Shown here in pieces: positions 24,290 to 35,929 of a stretch of DNA of 64,000 nucleotides. The notes under the pieces were generated by a model that was given only the letters and a program-made list of their open reading frames with translations, was not told where the DNA came from and made no database searches. Made by a program: the position numbers and the translations under genes. Source of the stretch: Combretum micranthum (lineage: Eukaryota > Streptophyta > Magnoliopsida > Myrtales > Combretaceae); contig JAMXBD010003424.1 in the NCBI GenBank assembly GCA_024138025.1, positions 56,603-120,602 of the forward strand, given 5' to 3'. Each line of letters opens with the position of its first letter. Positions within the stretch are counted from its first letter, which is position 1.

Positions 24290-25610
24290 CCAGTTAAGCT
24301 GTTTTGAAAAAATATATAATATTTCCCTTGTGGGGGTGGGTTTGGAGGGGTTTAGATAGTCTTTAATAGAAACTATGTGTATTAAAGAAAATAATTTAAA
24401 AATATATGGCATCTAATGGTTCCAAGAACCTAATTAACATTCCGTAACATGAAAAAAATATAATATAACGATCAACAACTCAAATAATAACAATAATAAT
24501 AATAATAAAAACCATCAAGCAATAGTAGGAACATACCTTGTGTTTGAGTAAACTTAAAAGTCCAATTCCTAACATAAGATAATTAAATCCTGTGTTAATT
24601 ATATTCTTTGTAAATCTTTTTTTTTTTTTTGGCCAGATATATTCTTTGGGTTTGTTTGTTTATTCACAGATTACAGATATAGAAATTTTTTTCAATATTT
24701 TTTTAACAAATTATTTATAAAAAATTAGATATATTATAATAATCAACTTGACAGTTTTCATTAAAAGATAAAATATAAAAATAAATCAGACATATTTACA
24801 TATATTATTTTAAAAAATATATTAATACAGATGAAAAACAGACCATCCAAATAGAGCCTTTGTAAATCACATCACCTAAAATCTATTTTTCATTCACAAA
24901 CTTTAACTCAAATTTCCAAATGTTAAAGTTCTAGCCGAAATTGTGTGCACCTACAAGTTAGTCCTTGATTGAATTCATCGACCAGTGGCAGTCGACTGTG
25001 AGTAATTGATTGGGACCAACCAACTGGCCAGTCAACCAGCTTATCTCAGTCGCTTTACCAATCATTGATCTTTTGTGTAGACCAATGGGGTCTTTCTAGC
25101 ATTGATTCGACATGTTTTTAGGGGTAACTTTTCTTTTTCTTATTGGTCTTTTCATAAATGTCCGGTTTTTACTACTGTTATCTCCTAATCCACTTTTGAT
25201 CTTTGAATTAACAATCATGACGAATTCTTACATCTTTTGTATCTTGATCGTCCTACTCGTGGTAGGTGATTTTTTATTACGAAATTCTATGTCGTTACTA
25301 TCTATCTGTATTGTGAATTCTAAGCAAGAAAAAAAAAATTGTAAAGGTTTTTAGGGGAGTTTACATTTTCAAAGAAATTATAAAGAGCTTGAGAGTTTCA
25401 AAGCATTTGTTTCTTTTGAAATTTCTATAAATGGTTAGACTAGATTTTGTAAAGAATTATCTAGAGTGAGCATAGAGTATTTAAACTGACAGGGTTTATA
25501 TTTGAAAGAAATAATTAAGATTTAAAATTATTTTAATACTCATAATTTAAAAATATTTTTTTAGGTATTTTACTTTGAAAATTCCTTCCTTTTGTCACCT
25601 TCTAAACATG
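24290..25610. other. AT-rich spacer with one MITE-like insert
   Basis: No gene recognised. An 80-codon hydrophobic frame at 25112-25354 (MFLGVTFLFLIGLF) reads like a membrane segment but has no upstream or downstream support. A short AAT array is at 24486-24508. Confidence 0.35.
24648..24858. mobile_element. Tourist-like MITE candidate
   Basis: The ends GGGTTTGTTTG and CAAATAGAGCC form an imperfect inverted pair of the same type as the MITEs at 35316 and 48489. The flanks are TTT on both sides rather than a clear TTA. An 11-bp word CTTTGTAAATC occurs at 24606 and again just after the right end, next to a T14 run, so the local history is complicated. Confidence 0.4.
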
Positions 25611-25614
25611 TTTA

Positions 25615-26230
25615 CATTTTGTTGATCGGAGATTTTCGACTAAGGTCCTTTTGGTCGAAGCCCCAGATTAATGGGCTCCTAAGCCCACTGGCAACTCCCA
25701 TATGGCCCACTTTATGGAAGCCTTAGGAGGACATAACCCCCCAATCTCGCCAAAAAGCTTTATGGCGATCTTGACGTTCCGAAGCAGTCAGAGCTCCTAA
25801 CCTAGATCACAACTTCTTGGATGGACCCCCGACCTTAAGGGGGGACTACGATACCTAACATCTATATTTCCTTCGCAATCGGTGCTCGTTTAGTTATCTT
25901 GACATGATCGTGTTTTGCACCTGACATTGTTATGCTACGTGGATTAGGCCAACTAATGATCCTAGAGGGATTCACCATGTGTAAAGAAGATATCTTGTGG
26001 TCCATTCGTTATGGTCACCTCCTATAAGTAACCCTTAGACGCAAGACAAAGTAAGATGCTTAAGACTCCCTGAAGAACTTCTTTTGGACTATTAATGCAT
26101 TTACTTCCTAAGACTATAAAGAAACCACAACTAACTTAGGCATTGAAGCGGCAGTAATGCACAACTCCCCAACGCACCACTAATCGAGTTTTTTGTGTTT
26201 ATAGATTTACTGTGCTTTCGTATCCTCCTT
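25615..26230 (+). repeat. gypsy LTR remnant, possibly Tat/Retand type
   Basis: A GC-richer island with ggtcgaagccccagattaat, acataaccccccaatctcgc, a TATA-like ACTATAAAGAAACC near 26115, then ACTTAGGCATTGAAGCGG. This order of a TATA box followed by an acttaggcat-type motif resembles the R/U5 region of Tat-lineage LTRs. No ends, partner LTR or coding domain is visible. Confidence 0.4.
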
Positions 26231-26479
26231 CCATCAAAAACTTCATTAGTGATTTAATACCTGCAACACTTTTCTATTAGCATATGAATTTTGGTATTGT
26301 ATAGCGTAAATAAAAATGGGGAGGCTTGCAACAATTAATAATTGCATGTCCATCTGACGATGTGTTCTTGATCTCTTCCATGGATATCCATCTCTTTGAA
26401 AAGCTTCTTGGGTGACATGATGCTTCAAGAGTGAAGAAAAAGTTGAGATGGGTGTTTTATGCATAAATATAATTTCATC

Positions 26480-28010
26480 CCTTTTTTTCCCAATAAGTCA
26501 GATTGATATTATGTTAATACCGAGTTTAGTAAATCAATAAGCTCTTCATACATATGGAAATAAGAGAATTATATTACAAGCATTGGAAAGCAATTTTTCC
26601 TTTAAAGGAGATGGGGGCATATAAATCCAAATGTAAGACACATCTTCAAATGTGTGTGATAACCTAACCAACCACTTGATTTGCATGCTGCCTAGTTTGA
26701 ATTAATGTTTTTGAAGGATGGATAAAGATTTTTAGATCTTGAATGATTGTGTACAAGCTCTTAAGTGGTTCAAAACATGATTAGACAACTTGGAACACAA
26801 TAGAATTATCTAGTTCAAAATCTACCTCTTCCCGATCTCATCCTTTTAGTGAAGTGAACAGCCTTGAAATGAGTCATGGATTCATTGATTTTAGGAGCAC
26901 AACAAACAAATGTTAACACCCCATTAAATAAAGCATCAAAGTTTACCTTAATTTAAGAGCATGAGACTACACAATGATTGGTTTCAATAGGTTAGTTGTC
27001 ATGATTGTCCATTTATTGTAGACTAATATTCAAAGATATAGGGCCAACAATCCTATAGGGAGTTAATGTTTGATCCAAGTTGGGAGCATTTGCTGCTACA
27101 TCATAGCACATTCTTTATTCAAGTTGTAGTCTTTGATATAATATGGTATCTTTTGTTAGGGCCTTTCTAGTGAATTCATTCGTTGTGCCAACCTCGAGCT
27201 CTTTAGAGTTGAAAAAGGCATTACATTGTCCTTTCCATATGCACCACAGCACATTTCCTAATTAAGTAAAAGGATTGGCTTGTTCATGCATGTTTGTTGT
27301 ATCGACTTGTTGCTTAAGCTAAATATGTATAACCAATCTAAATTCCACTTTTAAGCCTATAGTGGCAAACAACACAAGTTTAGTCCGAAGAAAAGTACAT
27401 GCTTAATTGTTTCTATAGTATCACAAAACTTACACTGATTTTGAGATAGTCATAATCTCCTCATTAAGTTGCTTTAAGTAGGTATTGCATTATTATTAGC
27501 ACACCTCATAAAATGTTTGAATTTTGGTACACTTGAGCAATGCTATACTTGTTTCCATGTCTCCTTCTCCACTTAGTAAGAAGAAGTGGCGCATGTAGTT
27601 GCTATGATAAGAGGAGCATCTCACAAAGTTGTAGGTCGATCTCATACTACATTTGTCTGATCTGATGAGGTCAAATGAGTTGGTTTTCAACACTTATCTA
27701 GCGAATGAGGATTTTTAGAATGATCGACAGATCCTTAATCAAGCTACTTGTAAAGTTCATACATATGATTCCAAGTCCTTGTTACTTTGCATATGAGGTC
27801 AGACACTTTAGCCTCTAGGTTGCTTATATCGTATAAAAAGCTGGTTTCTTTGCAATGTTAGGAATTTTTCAATCTAATGCTGTATTTATAGAAATCCCAT
27901 TTCCCACCTGCCATTAGGCTCTTTTAGTGAGGAGTCTCTACCATATAAAATACTTGCATTTGAATTGGAGATAGTCCTTCATGCTAGGTTGGCTAACACA
28001 ACCAGTTAAA
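26480..28010 (-). pseudogene. LINE ORF2 C-terminal remnant (zinc-binding and RNase H-like parts)
   Basis: On the minus strand the order is: a connector (about 28000-27700) with KVSDLICKVTRTWNHMYELY, then the reverse-transcriptase zinc-binding domain near 27540-27340. There PKFKHFMRCANNNAIPT, SNLMRRL and NQCKFCDTIETIKHVLFF give the Cys-X2-Cys and His pattern. A decayed RNase H-like part follows, with VNFDALFNG near 26940. The end near 26600 (HANQVVG) leads to a T run at 26481-26487, which on the minus strand would be the A-rich tail. Stops and frame changes are frequent. The endonuclease and polymerase parts are absent, as expected for a 5'-truncated copy. The family is plant L1-type LINE. Confidence 0.65.
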
Positions 28011-30940
28011 ATCACATAAAGTTTGGTTAACGATAATTTTATCCTCATTGTTAGACTTTTTGAAAACATATCTATATACAAAAATTGTATTTTATGAAGT
28101 GTCTATAACCATAAAGATGAGGACGTATGTTAAGATACTAAAAATAATTCCTTTTGTACAATAGTAACAAAATTATCAATGTTAGTAATGGTCTAAATGC
28201 AAGACACTCAATAGGGGTATGACACTGTGACAGTAGGGTGCTAGGATTTTGCGATTGAGAAATATAATAAAATTAATAATATATTTCTTATTATAACAAT
28301 TCCAAAGTCTTGATAATTTATAGCTTTCCAAGTAAACATATAAGCAAACAGAAGTTTGATAGAAATACGAGTTAAAATGATAATATAAAGTTAAGGGTTA
28401 ATGTGGTGAATAGTATTGAGTTTTGACAAAATATATAATTAGGTATTCAAACTTTGAAATTGATCAATTGAGTATCTGAACTTTTAAAATTGATTAATTT
28501 AGCATCTAAAAGAACTTTCGTGCATGCCAACAATACTTTCATGGCTAGCTTACATGAGAATTTTTTTGGTATTAAATCAATCAATTCTAGATTTCAATTA
28601 CCATAAGTGACATTTAACCTAAAAGAATATTCATTTATTGTTGATATTTATGGTCGCAAATTATTTGTACTGTAGTTTCACTATAAAGCAAAGTTCAACC
28701 CTAAATTCTTAAGTAACGGAACCATTCGGCTGGAGGGATAATATATGTACACAGACACATGGTATTTGGATTAAGAAGTTCACAAATAGTAATTTTTTTT
28801 AAATTATTATATTGAGGCATGAAAGATTCTTTTAGGTTCTATAAATATTTTATACTATATTTAGTAAATAAACTTTTTCTTTTTTAAATATTACAATAAG
28901 AGAGGGAGATTCAAATATGATATCTCTACTTGAGGGAAAAAAAAAAAAAAGAAAAGTCTTATAAAATTCCCTCCCTCCGTCTATATTTCCAAAGTGGTTC
29001 GGACACTGATGAAGTATTAGTAGTCATTTAATAACCCCAAAAGTCTCAAAGACTTATTTTATGTTAACACAACTCAGCAACAAAACTGGAAAGGTACCTA
29101 AAATAAGACAATTCATATATTATTCAGTATGGTCAACCAATTAACGTTTTAAACTCTTTCATATAATTATTAAACAAGGTCTGGATTATATACGAGAATA
29201 TTAATATAACATGTTGCATATTATGTATTGAACTTTTGAATACTATTTAGATAAGCGTTGGATTTGATTACTATTTATACATTTTATAGTCATTCAGCCT
29301 ACGTACTGCTTGATGTTATTCTAACGAGTCTATCCAGCTTGTCTACTCAATAATTATATTTCCAATAGGCCTTTAGTTATAAAACCGCATGCTTTAGAAT
29401 GCATAATATATATGTATATGTCTGTCACCCCGAATAGGATAATTTAAATCTAACATGTTTCCTAAAGTTCCTACTAAGGAACACTATAAAATTACAAAGT
29501 TTATTATTATATGTGAAAAGTGAATATTTTAGAACAAATCATAAAAAACTGTGATAATTTTTCAATGAACTCCACAATACCTTTCCTGCATGTTTTAAAA
29601 TTAATATTAAAAGCTATAAAAGACAATTATAAAAAAACTAATGATAAGCAGACTTTACTATTTGCTGAAAATCACGAATCTAGTATTGATTAGAGATATC
29701 ATTTTGTTGGGAGAAGTAATCGTGGGACCTATGCACTTTGAAGAATAGAAATGTAATGCTACTAGACTCCTAGCTGATAGATTTTGTTTTTGCTAACAGT
29801 AGGCTTATGTTTGCGGATCTTATGATTTGAATTGCTGTGTATTTGATGTTGTTTGAATCATTATGAGTGATTGTTTATCATCTCAATTAGCATTATCACA
29901 TAATCATTTTGTGCATATATATTTTTGTGTTTATATGTATCCCTATATGTGGTGTATTGTTTATCCTCTCACTTAGCTTAATTGTGAGATGAGAGGATAC
30001 CTATTTATCCTTATATATTTGAATAGTAGAATGTATCACCACAATAAGGGGAAATTTTCTAAGAGAGGAGCTTGCAACAAATATAACCAAGTCTTTTCTA
30101 ATTATGTTTATATGTAAAGAAGTTTGAGAATTTGTGGCTTGTGTAGCATTCAAATTGTTCATATTTATGAATGTTTCCATCTATCTTTGCCTTTGTTCTT
30201 GAGTTAGGGCTACCCTTAAGTGGACCATGACATACTAACCCACACACCTTTTGACTTGATGATACTTTGCTCGTGAATACCTAAGCTAACACGACTTCAG
30301 CATGACCGTGTTCAGCTTGGGTTGGGAACACTACCATTTGGATCATTGTTTCCTTTCATGACTTCTTCCATTTCCCTTTTTCATCCTATCTATATAAACC
30401 CTAATCTAACATAATGTCGTTTTCAACTACAGTAACATGTTGTTTTCTAGATGATTGTACTACGGTGTTCTATACCATAGCATAAGTTTTTGGTTGAATA
30501 TATTTGATCTTTTATGTTACATAAGTGCCAATTATCTTTAGAACTTAATGAATACAACTATGTCCCAAGTTTTTATAATCATTTGAATATGCTGTAGGTT
30601 CCATATTTTCGTTGGCATCAAATAAACAAGATCAACAAGTGCTTACTACAAGTTTGAAATATTAGGTATGTTTCTTTTTTAACATTGCAAAAGCGTGTTG
30701 TGCATAATAAAGAGCTTGTGTATTAGAAAATTACTGTTTAAATTTCTTTCTAAAGGTGGTATACCGCATTAATGAATATATCAAAGATAACAATAACAAT
30801 TAGACTTTAAATTTAATATAGGTCAAAAAGATTTACAGATTTATAAGAGAACCTATACCTTATAGGTTTTGTAAGGTATATGTATATGGTAGTTTCAAAA
30901 TACTATAGGATAGGTTATGGGTACAAAATTGGTACCATGT
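28011..30940. other. AT-rich spacer, no gene recognised
   Basis: Nothing coding is seen. Two points stand out. TGTCACCCCGAATAGGATAA at 29421 resembles the edge of the Tekay-type LTRs in this window but has no second end. A block at 28430-28600 (caaactttgaaattgatcaa) looks like a dispersed plant repeat. A patch at 30285-30320 has acacgacttcagcatgaccgtgt, again LTR-like. Confidence 0.35.
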
Positions 30941-30954
30941 ACTTATTGATAGAA

Positions 30955-31380
30955 TGTAGGAGCGTGAATTAACTAAATTAGTTCATAAACTACTCAATCT
31001 TGGTTTGATATTTACTCGAATTCGATTCGAGAATAATCAACTTAAGCTCGAGCTTGAGTTCAAGATACTTGATTAGTTTATAAAGTCAAGCTTAAGTTTT
31101 GTATGTTTAACTCAATTAGCTCATGAGCCTACTCGAACTCTATTGAGTTTGAGTCGAGTTTAAATATTAATCAAATTCAAATTGGATGTTAATATTTTCT
31201 AAATTTGAATTAAAAAATATTTTCAATAAATCGAACCCAAATGAGTTGAACTAAGCTGAGCTTGAGCTTTTGTAGTGTTACTTTAAGCTAAATTCGAGCT
31301 TAAAATTTTAAGCTCGATTAGACTCGAGATGGCCTCAAGTTTTGAAATTTTGAGTGAGTTGGCTTAAATTTATTACTATA
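30955..31380. repeat. CTCGAG/AGCTCGAG-rich dispersed repeat
   Basis: Words such as agctcgagcttgagtt, gagtttgagtcgagttt, actcgaactct and gctcgattagactcgagat recur on both strands. This composition is typical of plant non-autonomous DNA elements, but clear ends were not found. Confidence 0.45.
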
Positions 31381-31531
31381 CCATCTCGATTCTATTCATT
31401 CATAACCTAATAGGATATATATAGCTATATTTCATCTATAAAAAACTCAATTTTTTCATGTACTAGCCAATGACAATCACATACATAGCTGAAATCTATA
31501 TAAAATAATCACTCTAGGTAATAGCGTATAT

Positions 31532-32031
31532 TGACGCAATGAAAGAAAAAGGAAATATCACGATGCATTGATTCGTGCATGAATGTCAGAATGTAATATT
31601 TTATTAGTCATTGATTCTAAGAATACCTAGACAATAGGTTTCTAAACTCAAAATCAATAAATCTAATTTGAGAATATAGGAAAAAGAGAGCAAAAGCAGC
31701 TCCAAATATTATTATTGATAAAAAACCGATAATTTTAATTCGCCCTAGGGCATTAATAAATATTAAAATCTTAAAATTTACTAAAAAAGAATAATAATCC
31801 TATCATAAACTAAATAAAAAGATACCTAAATATTTCTAAAAAAGAAACTTCCTAAATATTCCTTAGACATAAAATAAATAAAAAGATAAGAAAGCGCCAC
31901 AACTGGCATGAAAAATGGAAAGTTCCACCGAAAGTTATTCTATCAATAAAAAAGACTTTCTAATATATTCAAAGGATATTCTTAACATATTTAAAAAATT
32001 AAAAGAAATTTAAATGATTATGACTGCATCA
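31532..32031 (-). repeat. 3' LTR of the 2.9-kb non-autonomous element
   Basis: It aligns with 33945-34461 along its length, including agagcaaaagcagct and aagaaacttcctaaatattcc. Confidence 0.85.
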
Positions 32032-32249
32032 TTACCCTTGGTTAGACAAAATTTGTCCTCAAATTTTCACCATATCATGCAAGAATTGCTCAAGTTAACC
32101 ATGCTCAAATGCCATGGATCTTTCTTATTAGGTGTTAAAAGGCTAGAACTATTAGGGGTTTTTGAATTGAACCCTTAGCAAATAACTCTTATATTTTGCT
32201 CATGTTCAAGATCAATCTGATGCTGGTATCAAATAACAGGGATAATCTT

Positions 32250-33010
32250 ATTGAACCATGTGGAGGTTATAATCTTGTTTTGATGAGAAAATGGATTGTA
32301 CAAATGCTCCACAACTTATTTAAGTTGCATTTAATAAGCAAAACATGTTTGGAATGAGATGAGCTTTAATTATGCAATATATGTTTGTGTTTGTTTTATG
32401 CTTTGTGTTTTATGTTTTTGCAGTTATGCAAGTAAAAAGTGCACCAGCTCACCGGTATAAGTGATACACGATTGGAGGCATCTTGAACATTTTTGAGGAT
32501 GCTACCATCCCCTAATTGGTTTGATGGTGTGGAAGAAATGCACATGTTTTGTGTGTACCAGCTTGCTAGTGCACAAAAAACTAGCCATTGGCAGTTTTCC
32601 ATCGGATTGTTGATGGTTGTTTTGAGGGGCAACAGCTACTTTCTTGGAGATGCTTATAAATAGATGTGTTAGGGTGCGTTTATGCAAGAGATTCGAGCTA
32701 AATTTGTACAGATTATATCAAAATACTATCTCATTTTATATTTGTATTAGTTGAGTGAAAATGTGATTAATGCCATGGTGAGATTTATGAGTAAATAATG
32801 TAAGACAATAATCACATGTTTATGTGTTTTAATGAAGTCCTCATGTGTTTGAGTCATTAGTGAAGTCTTCATGTGTTAAATTTGTGAGGCAATTGTGAAG
32901 TCCTCTTGTTGAGGCATTTTTTTTTTTTTTTTTTTTTATTGAAGGAGTGTGAAGCCCTCATTAAGTGAGACAATTGTGGATCGTGGAGACTAGGGAGCGG
33001 TCCAAACTTC
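32250..33010. other. promoter-like stretch within the 2.9-kb element
   Basis: A TATA-like TATAAATAGATG sits at 32656 after CAACAGCTACTTTCTTGG, and tandem words (gaagtcctcatgtg, gaagtcttcatgtg, gaagtcctcttg, gaagccctcatt) recur four times between 32830 and 32965 around a T22 run. This could be a second LTR-like sequence nested inside, but no ends could be fixed. Confidence 0.35.
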
Positions 33011-33039
33011 ACATAATATCCCGATGCAGGCTTATCTTT

Positions 33040-33930
33040 CCCCTATCTCTTTTATTATTGTTGTTGAATTAGGCATGAATTGCAAAAGAGAAAATGGTTA
33101 GTTAAGTAAGCTTAAAGTCGGTTTAGAAACCCGCCTTGTAGCTTCTGCTTATGTTTTAAAGCCTAGTTGTTTTTTTTATGTTCTACAAATCCATTCTGTA
33201 ACTTATTAGAAAATACATCGCGAAACTTTACTACGATAGTACTTGCTACTTCATGAATTGCAATCTCTTCAACAACCTCCTTATCCACCATTGTTTCCTT
33301 ACTATCTCTATTCATAATCTCCTGTTCAACAACATCAGTATAAAAAATTGGTTCACCATCACCAATTGCCTCAACAACATCCTCCTATTCATCAACTTAA
33401 GTATAAAAAACTAATTCACTAGTATGAAAAATATCTTTGTCTACATTCACTTCAAACTTTTCTATAACATCAACCTTGAATTTCTCATCTAGCCAATCTT
33501 TCTTAACCCTTTAACGATTCTATCTCCTGTTGCACATATTCCTTTATCATTGGTACTAGGATGAATTTTCTTCCCATAGTAAAACGATAGTAATTATTAA
33601 TAGGATCATGAATCACATCATGGTAAGATTTTCATGGTTGACCCAAGTGTATGTGACAATCATCCATATATGCAATATTACAAAAATTGAATCTTTTAAT
33701 TCTTTCCCAAAGAAAGATACATGTGCTTTTTTGTCACTCAAATTAATTGATTGTTATGAACCACATCATATGGGCATGGATGTTTTTATGTAAACCCATT
33801 TATCAACAAAATATTTAGAAATCATGTTGTAGGAGAAATCATCAATGATCATAAGACAACCATACCTTCCAATTGTCACTTGGGTATAAAATTTGTTCAC
33901 CATCTCCAATGGACAAGCGTGTTCTTTAAG
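33040..33930 (-). pseudogene. unassigned coding-like remnant in the 2.9-kb element
   Basis: Read on the minus strand directly after the primer site, this stretch gives coherent protein-like runs. They are GRYGCLMIIDDFSYNMISKY, then near 33490-33290 acidic segments (FHTSELVFYT, DVVEAIGDGEPIFYTDVVEQ, KETMVDKEVVEEIAIHEVAS). Stops and frame changes separate them. I do not recognise a gag, protease or polymerase motif. The position where gag normally sits makes a divergent gag or a captured gene the main options. Confidence 0.35.
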
Positions 33931-33932
33931 GC

Positions 33933-33944
33933 TTTGATACCAAC
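33933..33944 (-). other. primer-binding site of the 2.9-kb element
   Basis: On the minus strand it reads TGGTATCAAAGC close to the LTR, near the tRNA-Met consensus, and sets the element's orientation. Confidence 0.75.
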
Positions 33945-34461
33945 TGATGCGATGAAAGAAAAAGGACATATCATGATCCATCGATTTGCACATGAATGTC
34001 GAAATGCAATCTTCTATTAGTCTGTTGATTCAAAGAATACCCGAATAACTGGCATCCAAACTCAAAATCAATAAAGAAATTTTAAGAATTTAGGAAAAAG
34101 AGAGCAAAAGCAGCTTTAAATATTATTACTGATAAAAACTGATAATGTCAATTCGCCCTAAAGCATACAATGAATACTAAAATCTTAAATTTTACTGAAA
34201 AAGAAAAAAAAAACCTATCATAAACTAAATAAAAAGATATGAAAAAAACTTTAAAATATTTAAAAAAGAAACTTCCTAAATATTCCTTAAACATAAAATA
34301 AATAAAAAGATAAAAAAGTGCGACAAGTGGCATAAAAAAATGGAACGTTCCATTAAAAGTTATTCTATCTAGCAATAAAAAGAACATTTTAGTATATTCA
34401 AAACATGTTTTGAACATATTTAAAAATATTAAAGGATATTCAAATGATACTGATTGCATCA
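33945..34461 (-). repeat. 5' LTR of the 2.9-kb non-autonomous element
   Basis: Partner of 31532-32031; the frames found inside on the minus strand are not conserved genes. Confidence 0.85.
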
Positions 34462-34466
34462 TATAT

Positions 34467-35315
34467 AGTAGGCATTGGGCATAGGTGTGAAATTTTAAAT
34501 TTTACTACTCTTTAATAGAACTGATTTCTCATTTTATGCAGTATTTAATAAGCAAAAGCGTCAATTCATATTGTCAATATAATAATCATTTGTTGGGGCG
34601 AGGACAGAATATACGAGTAACGCCAGTAAAAGCGAATGTTGAAATTTGAATTGATAGCCAAAAGTGGCACGTAAATGATTATAATCTTGTGGATATATTT
34701 TTGTTCTCTAATAGTATGAATTGGTTCTTCCAATTAGATGAATTTAATTTGGATTTTCTTCTTTTACGTAATCACCAGGGAAAAGGAAAAAAGGAAGATT
34801 ATAACTAATATAAAAGACACATTGTTATTCATCTCTTAAATTTTTTATTAGATGAACCTTTATTTCTATACCTCCCTATATATATATATATGCTTCGATT
34901 AATTATACTATAATGCCAAAAGCATTGGTATTTATGGAATGAATCATGTTGTAAACATTTGCAATTCTATCGGCACTTAATTAATAGTTTTGAGGTTTTC
35001 ATTATCTTTTGAAGTAACAACATAGCTGATAAAAGATAAGAACTTTGTGGTGGATTTGGAAGTTAGGCTTGGAAAGAGCTTTTTAGATTGTACTCGTGAG
35101 TCATTGGCCTCTTCAAATGAAAATATGGCCAAATTACTGATCACGGCTTTCTTTGACTTTTTCCTATGTGAAAATTATTTAATTCCAAAAATCAGGCTCC
35201 TACAATTTAATATCTTGGTATAGTTTTCAATCTAATTCTCATGACAGTGCGATATCCACCTTTGCTATCCAAGCATATGTATTGCAAATGATTGTCAAAA
35301 CTCGTTCCATAATTA
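34467..35315. other. intergenic spacer
   Basis: No gene recognised. It contains a short TA run near 34876-34890 and otherwise ordinary AT-rich sequence. Confidence 0.35.
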
Positions 35316-35504
35316 AGGATTTGTTTAGATTATTTAATTTTTATTTGTATTTATATTTTATCTGTATCTTATTTGTATTTTATTTATATTTGATTTGTTT
35401 AATATGTTTATGAGTAAAAATATTTATTTTTGACAAATATTTTCTTTGAAAATAATAAGAATAAGATGATAAAACGACTTGAAAATGACGAATCAAATGG
35501 ACCT
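35316..35504. mobile_element. Tourist-like (PIF/Harbinger) MITE, 189 bp
   Basis: The ends AGGATTTGTTTAGATT and AATCAAATGGACCT are an imperfect inverted pair, flanked by TTA on both sides (35313-35315 and 35505-35507), the target duplication of this superfamily. The inside is T-rich without coding capacity. Confidence 0.6.
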
Positions 35505-35619
35505 TTAAAAGAAAGAAAGATCTGTTCATCTTTGAAACATTGGAAAACAATAGTCTTTCAAGCCACTTGATGATGTGATGCTCAGACTATTTATCATTTT
35601 CACGAGAAACAGAAATAAT

Positions 35620-35882
35620 TGTTGTTTTTTATGATATTAAAAAGAAAATGCATAGTTAAATAAAAAGAAGAGCATCTGATTTTTGTGGAGCATAATTCAT
35701 TCACATCAATGCTCTATAAACAGAGCTGATACATAACAATAAGATAATAATAAAATAAAAAATCTACAAATATCTAGGCGTATCCTAACTGACTCCTAAA
35801 GATAAATTTGAAAACAAAAGTTCCTAAAGACTTAGTCTAATAACAAATTATTCAATTGCAATTTTAAGGCATATCACCAACA
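35620..35882 (-). repeat. 3' LTR of the TR-GAG element
   Basis: 263 bp, nearly collinear with 36872-37115 plus 41308-41335, including caaatatctaggc and ctaataacaaattattcaatt. Confidence 0.85.
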
Positions 35883-35897
35883 CTCCTCCTTGCCTTA
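35883..35897 (-). other. polypurine tract of the TR-GAG element
   Basis: On the minus strand AAGGCAAGGAGGAG precedes the TG of the 3' LTR. Confidence 0.65.
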
Positions 35898-35929
35898 GTA
35901 ATTGCAACCGCATGATATTAAAATAATTC

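Larger units (their letters stand above)
31532..34461 (-). mobile_element. non-autonomous LTR retrotransposon, 2.9 kb
   Basis: Two direct repeats of 500 and 517 bp (31532-32031 and 33945-34461) start TGA[C/T]GC and end GCATCA. They are flanked by the 5-bp duplication TATAT (31527-31531 and 34462-34466). The primer site lies beside the right repeat and reads TGGTATCAAAGC on the minus strand, so the element is antisense. The 1.9-kb interior has no gag or pol domain that I recognise. Its minus-strand frames just after the primer site read HACPLEMVNKFYTQVTIGRY and SYNMISKYFVDKWVYIKT, then acidic runs, across several frames. It may be a LARD-like derivative or carry captured sequence. Confidence 0.85.

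Noticed and set aside
25112..25354. Hydrophobic 80-codon frame resembling a membrane protein
   Set aside because: AT-rich DNA often encodes Phe/Leu/Ile runs; there is no family resemblance or gene context.
30955..31380. Inverted CTCGAG words as a complete hAT MITE
   Set aside because: The words are palindromic themselves, so apparent inverted ends are expected; no 8-bp duplication was found.
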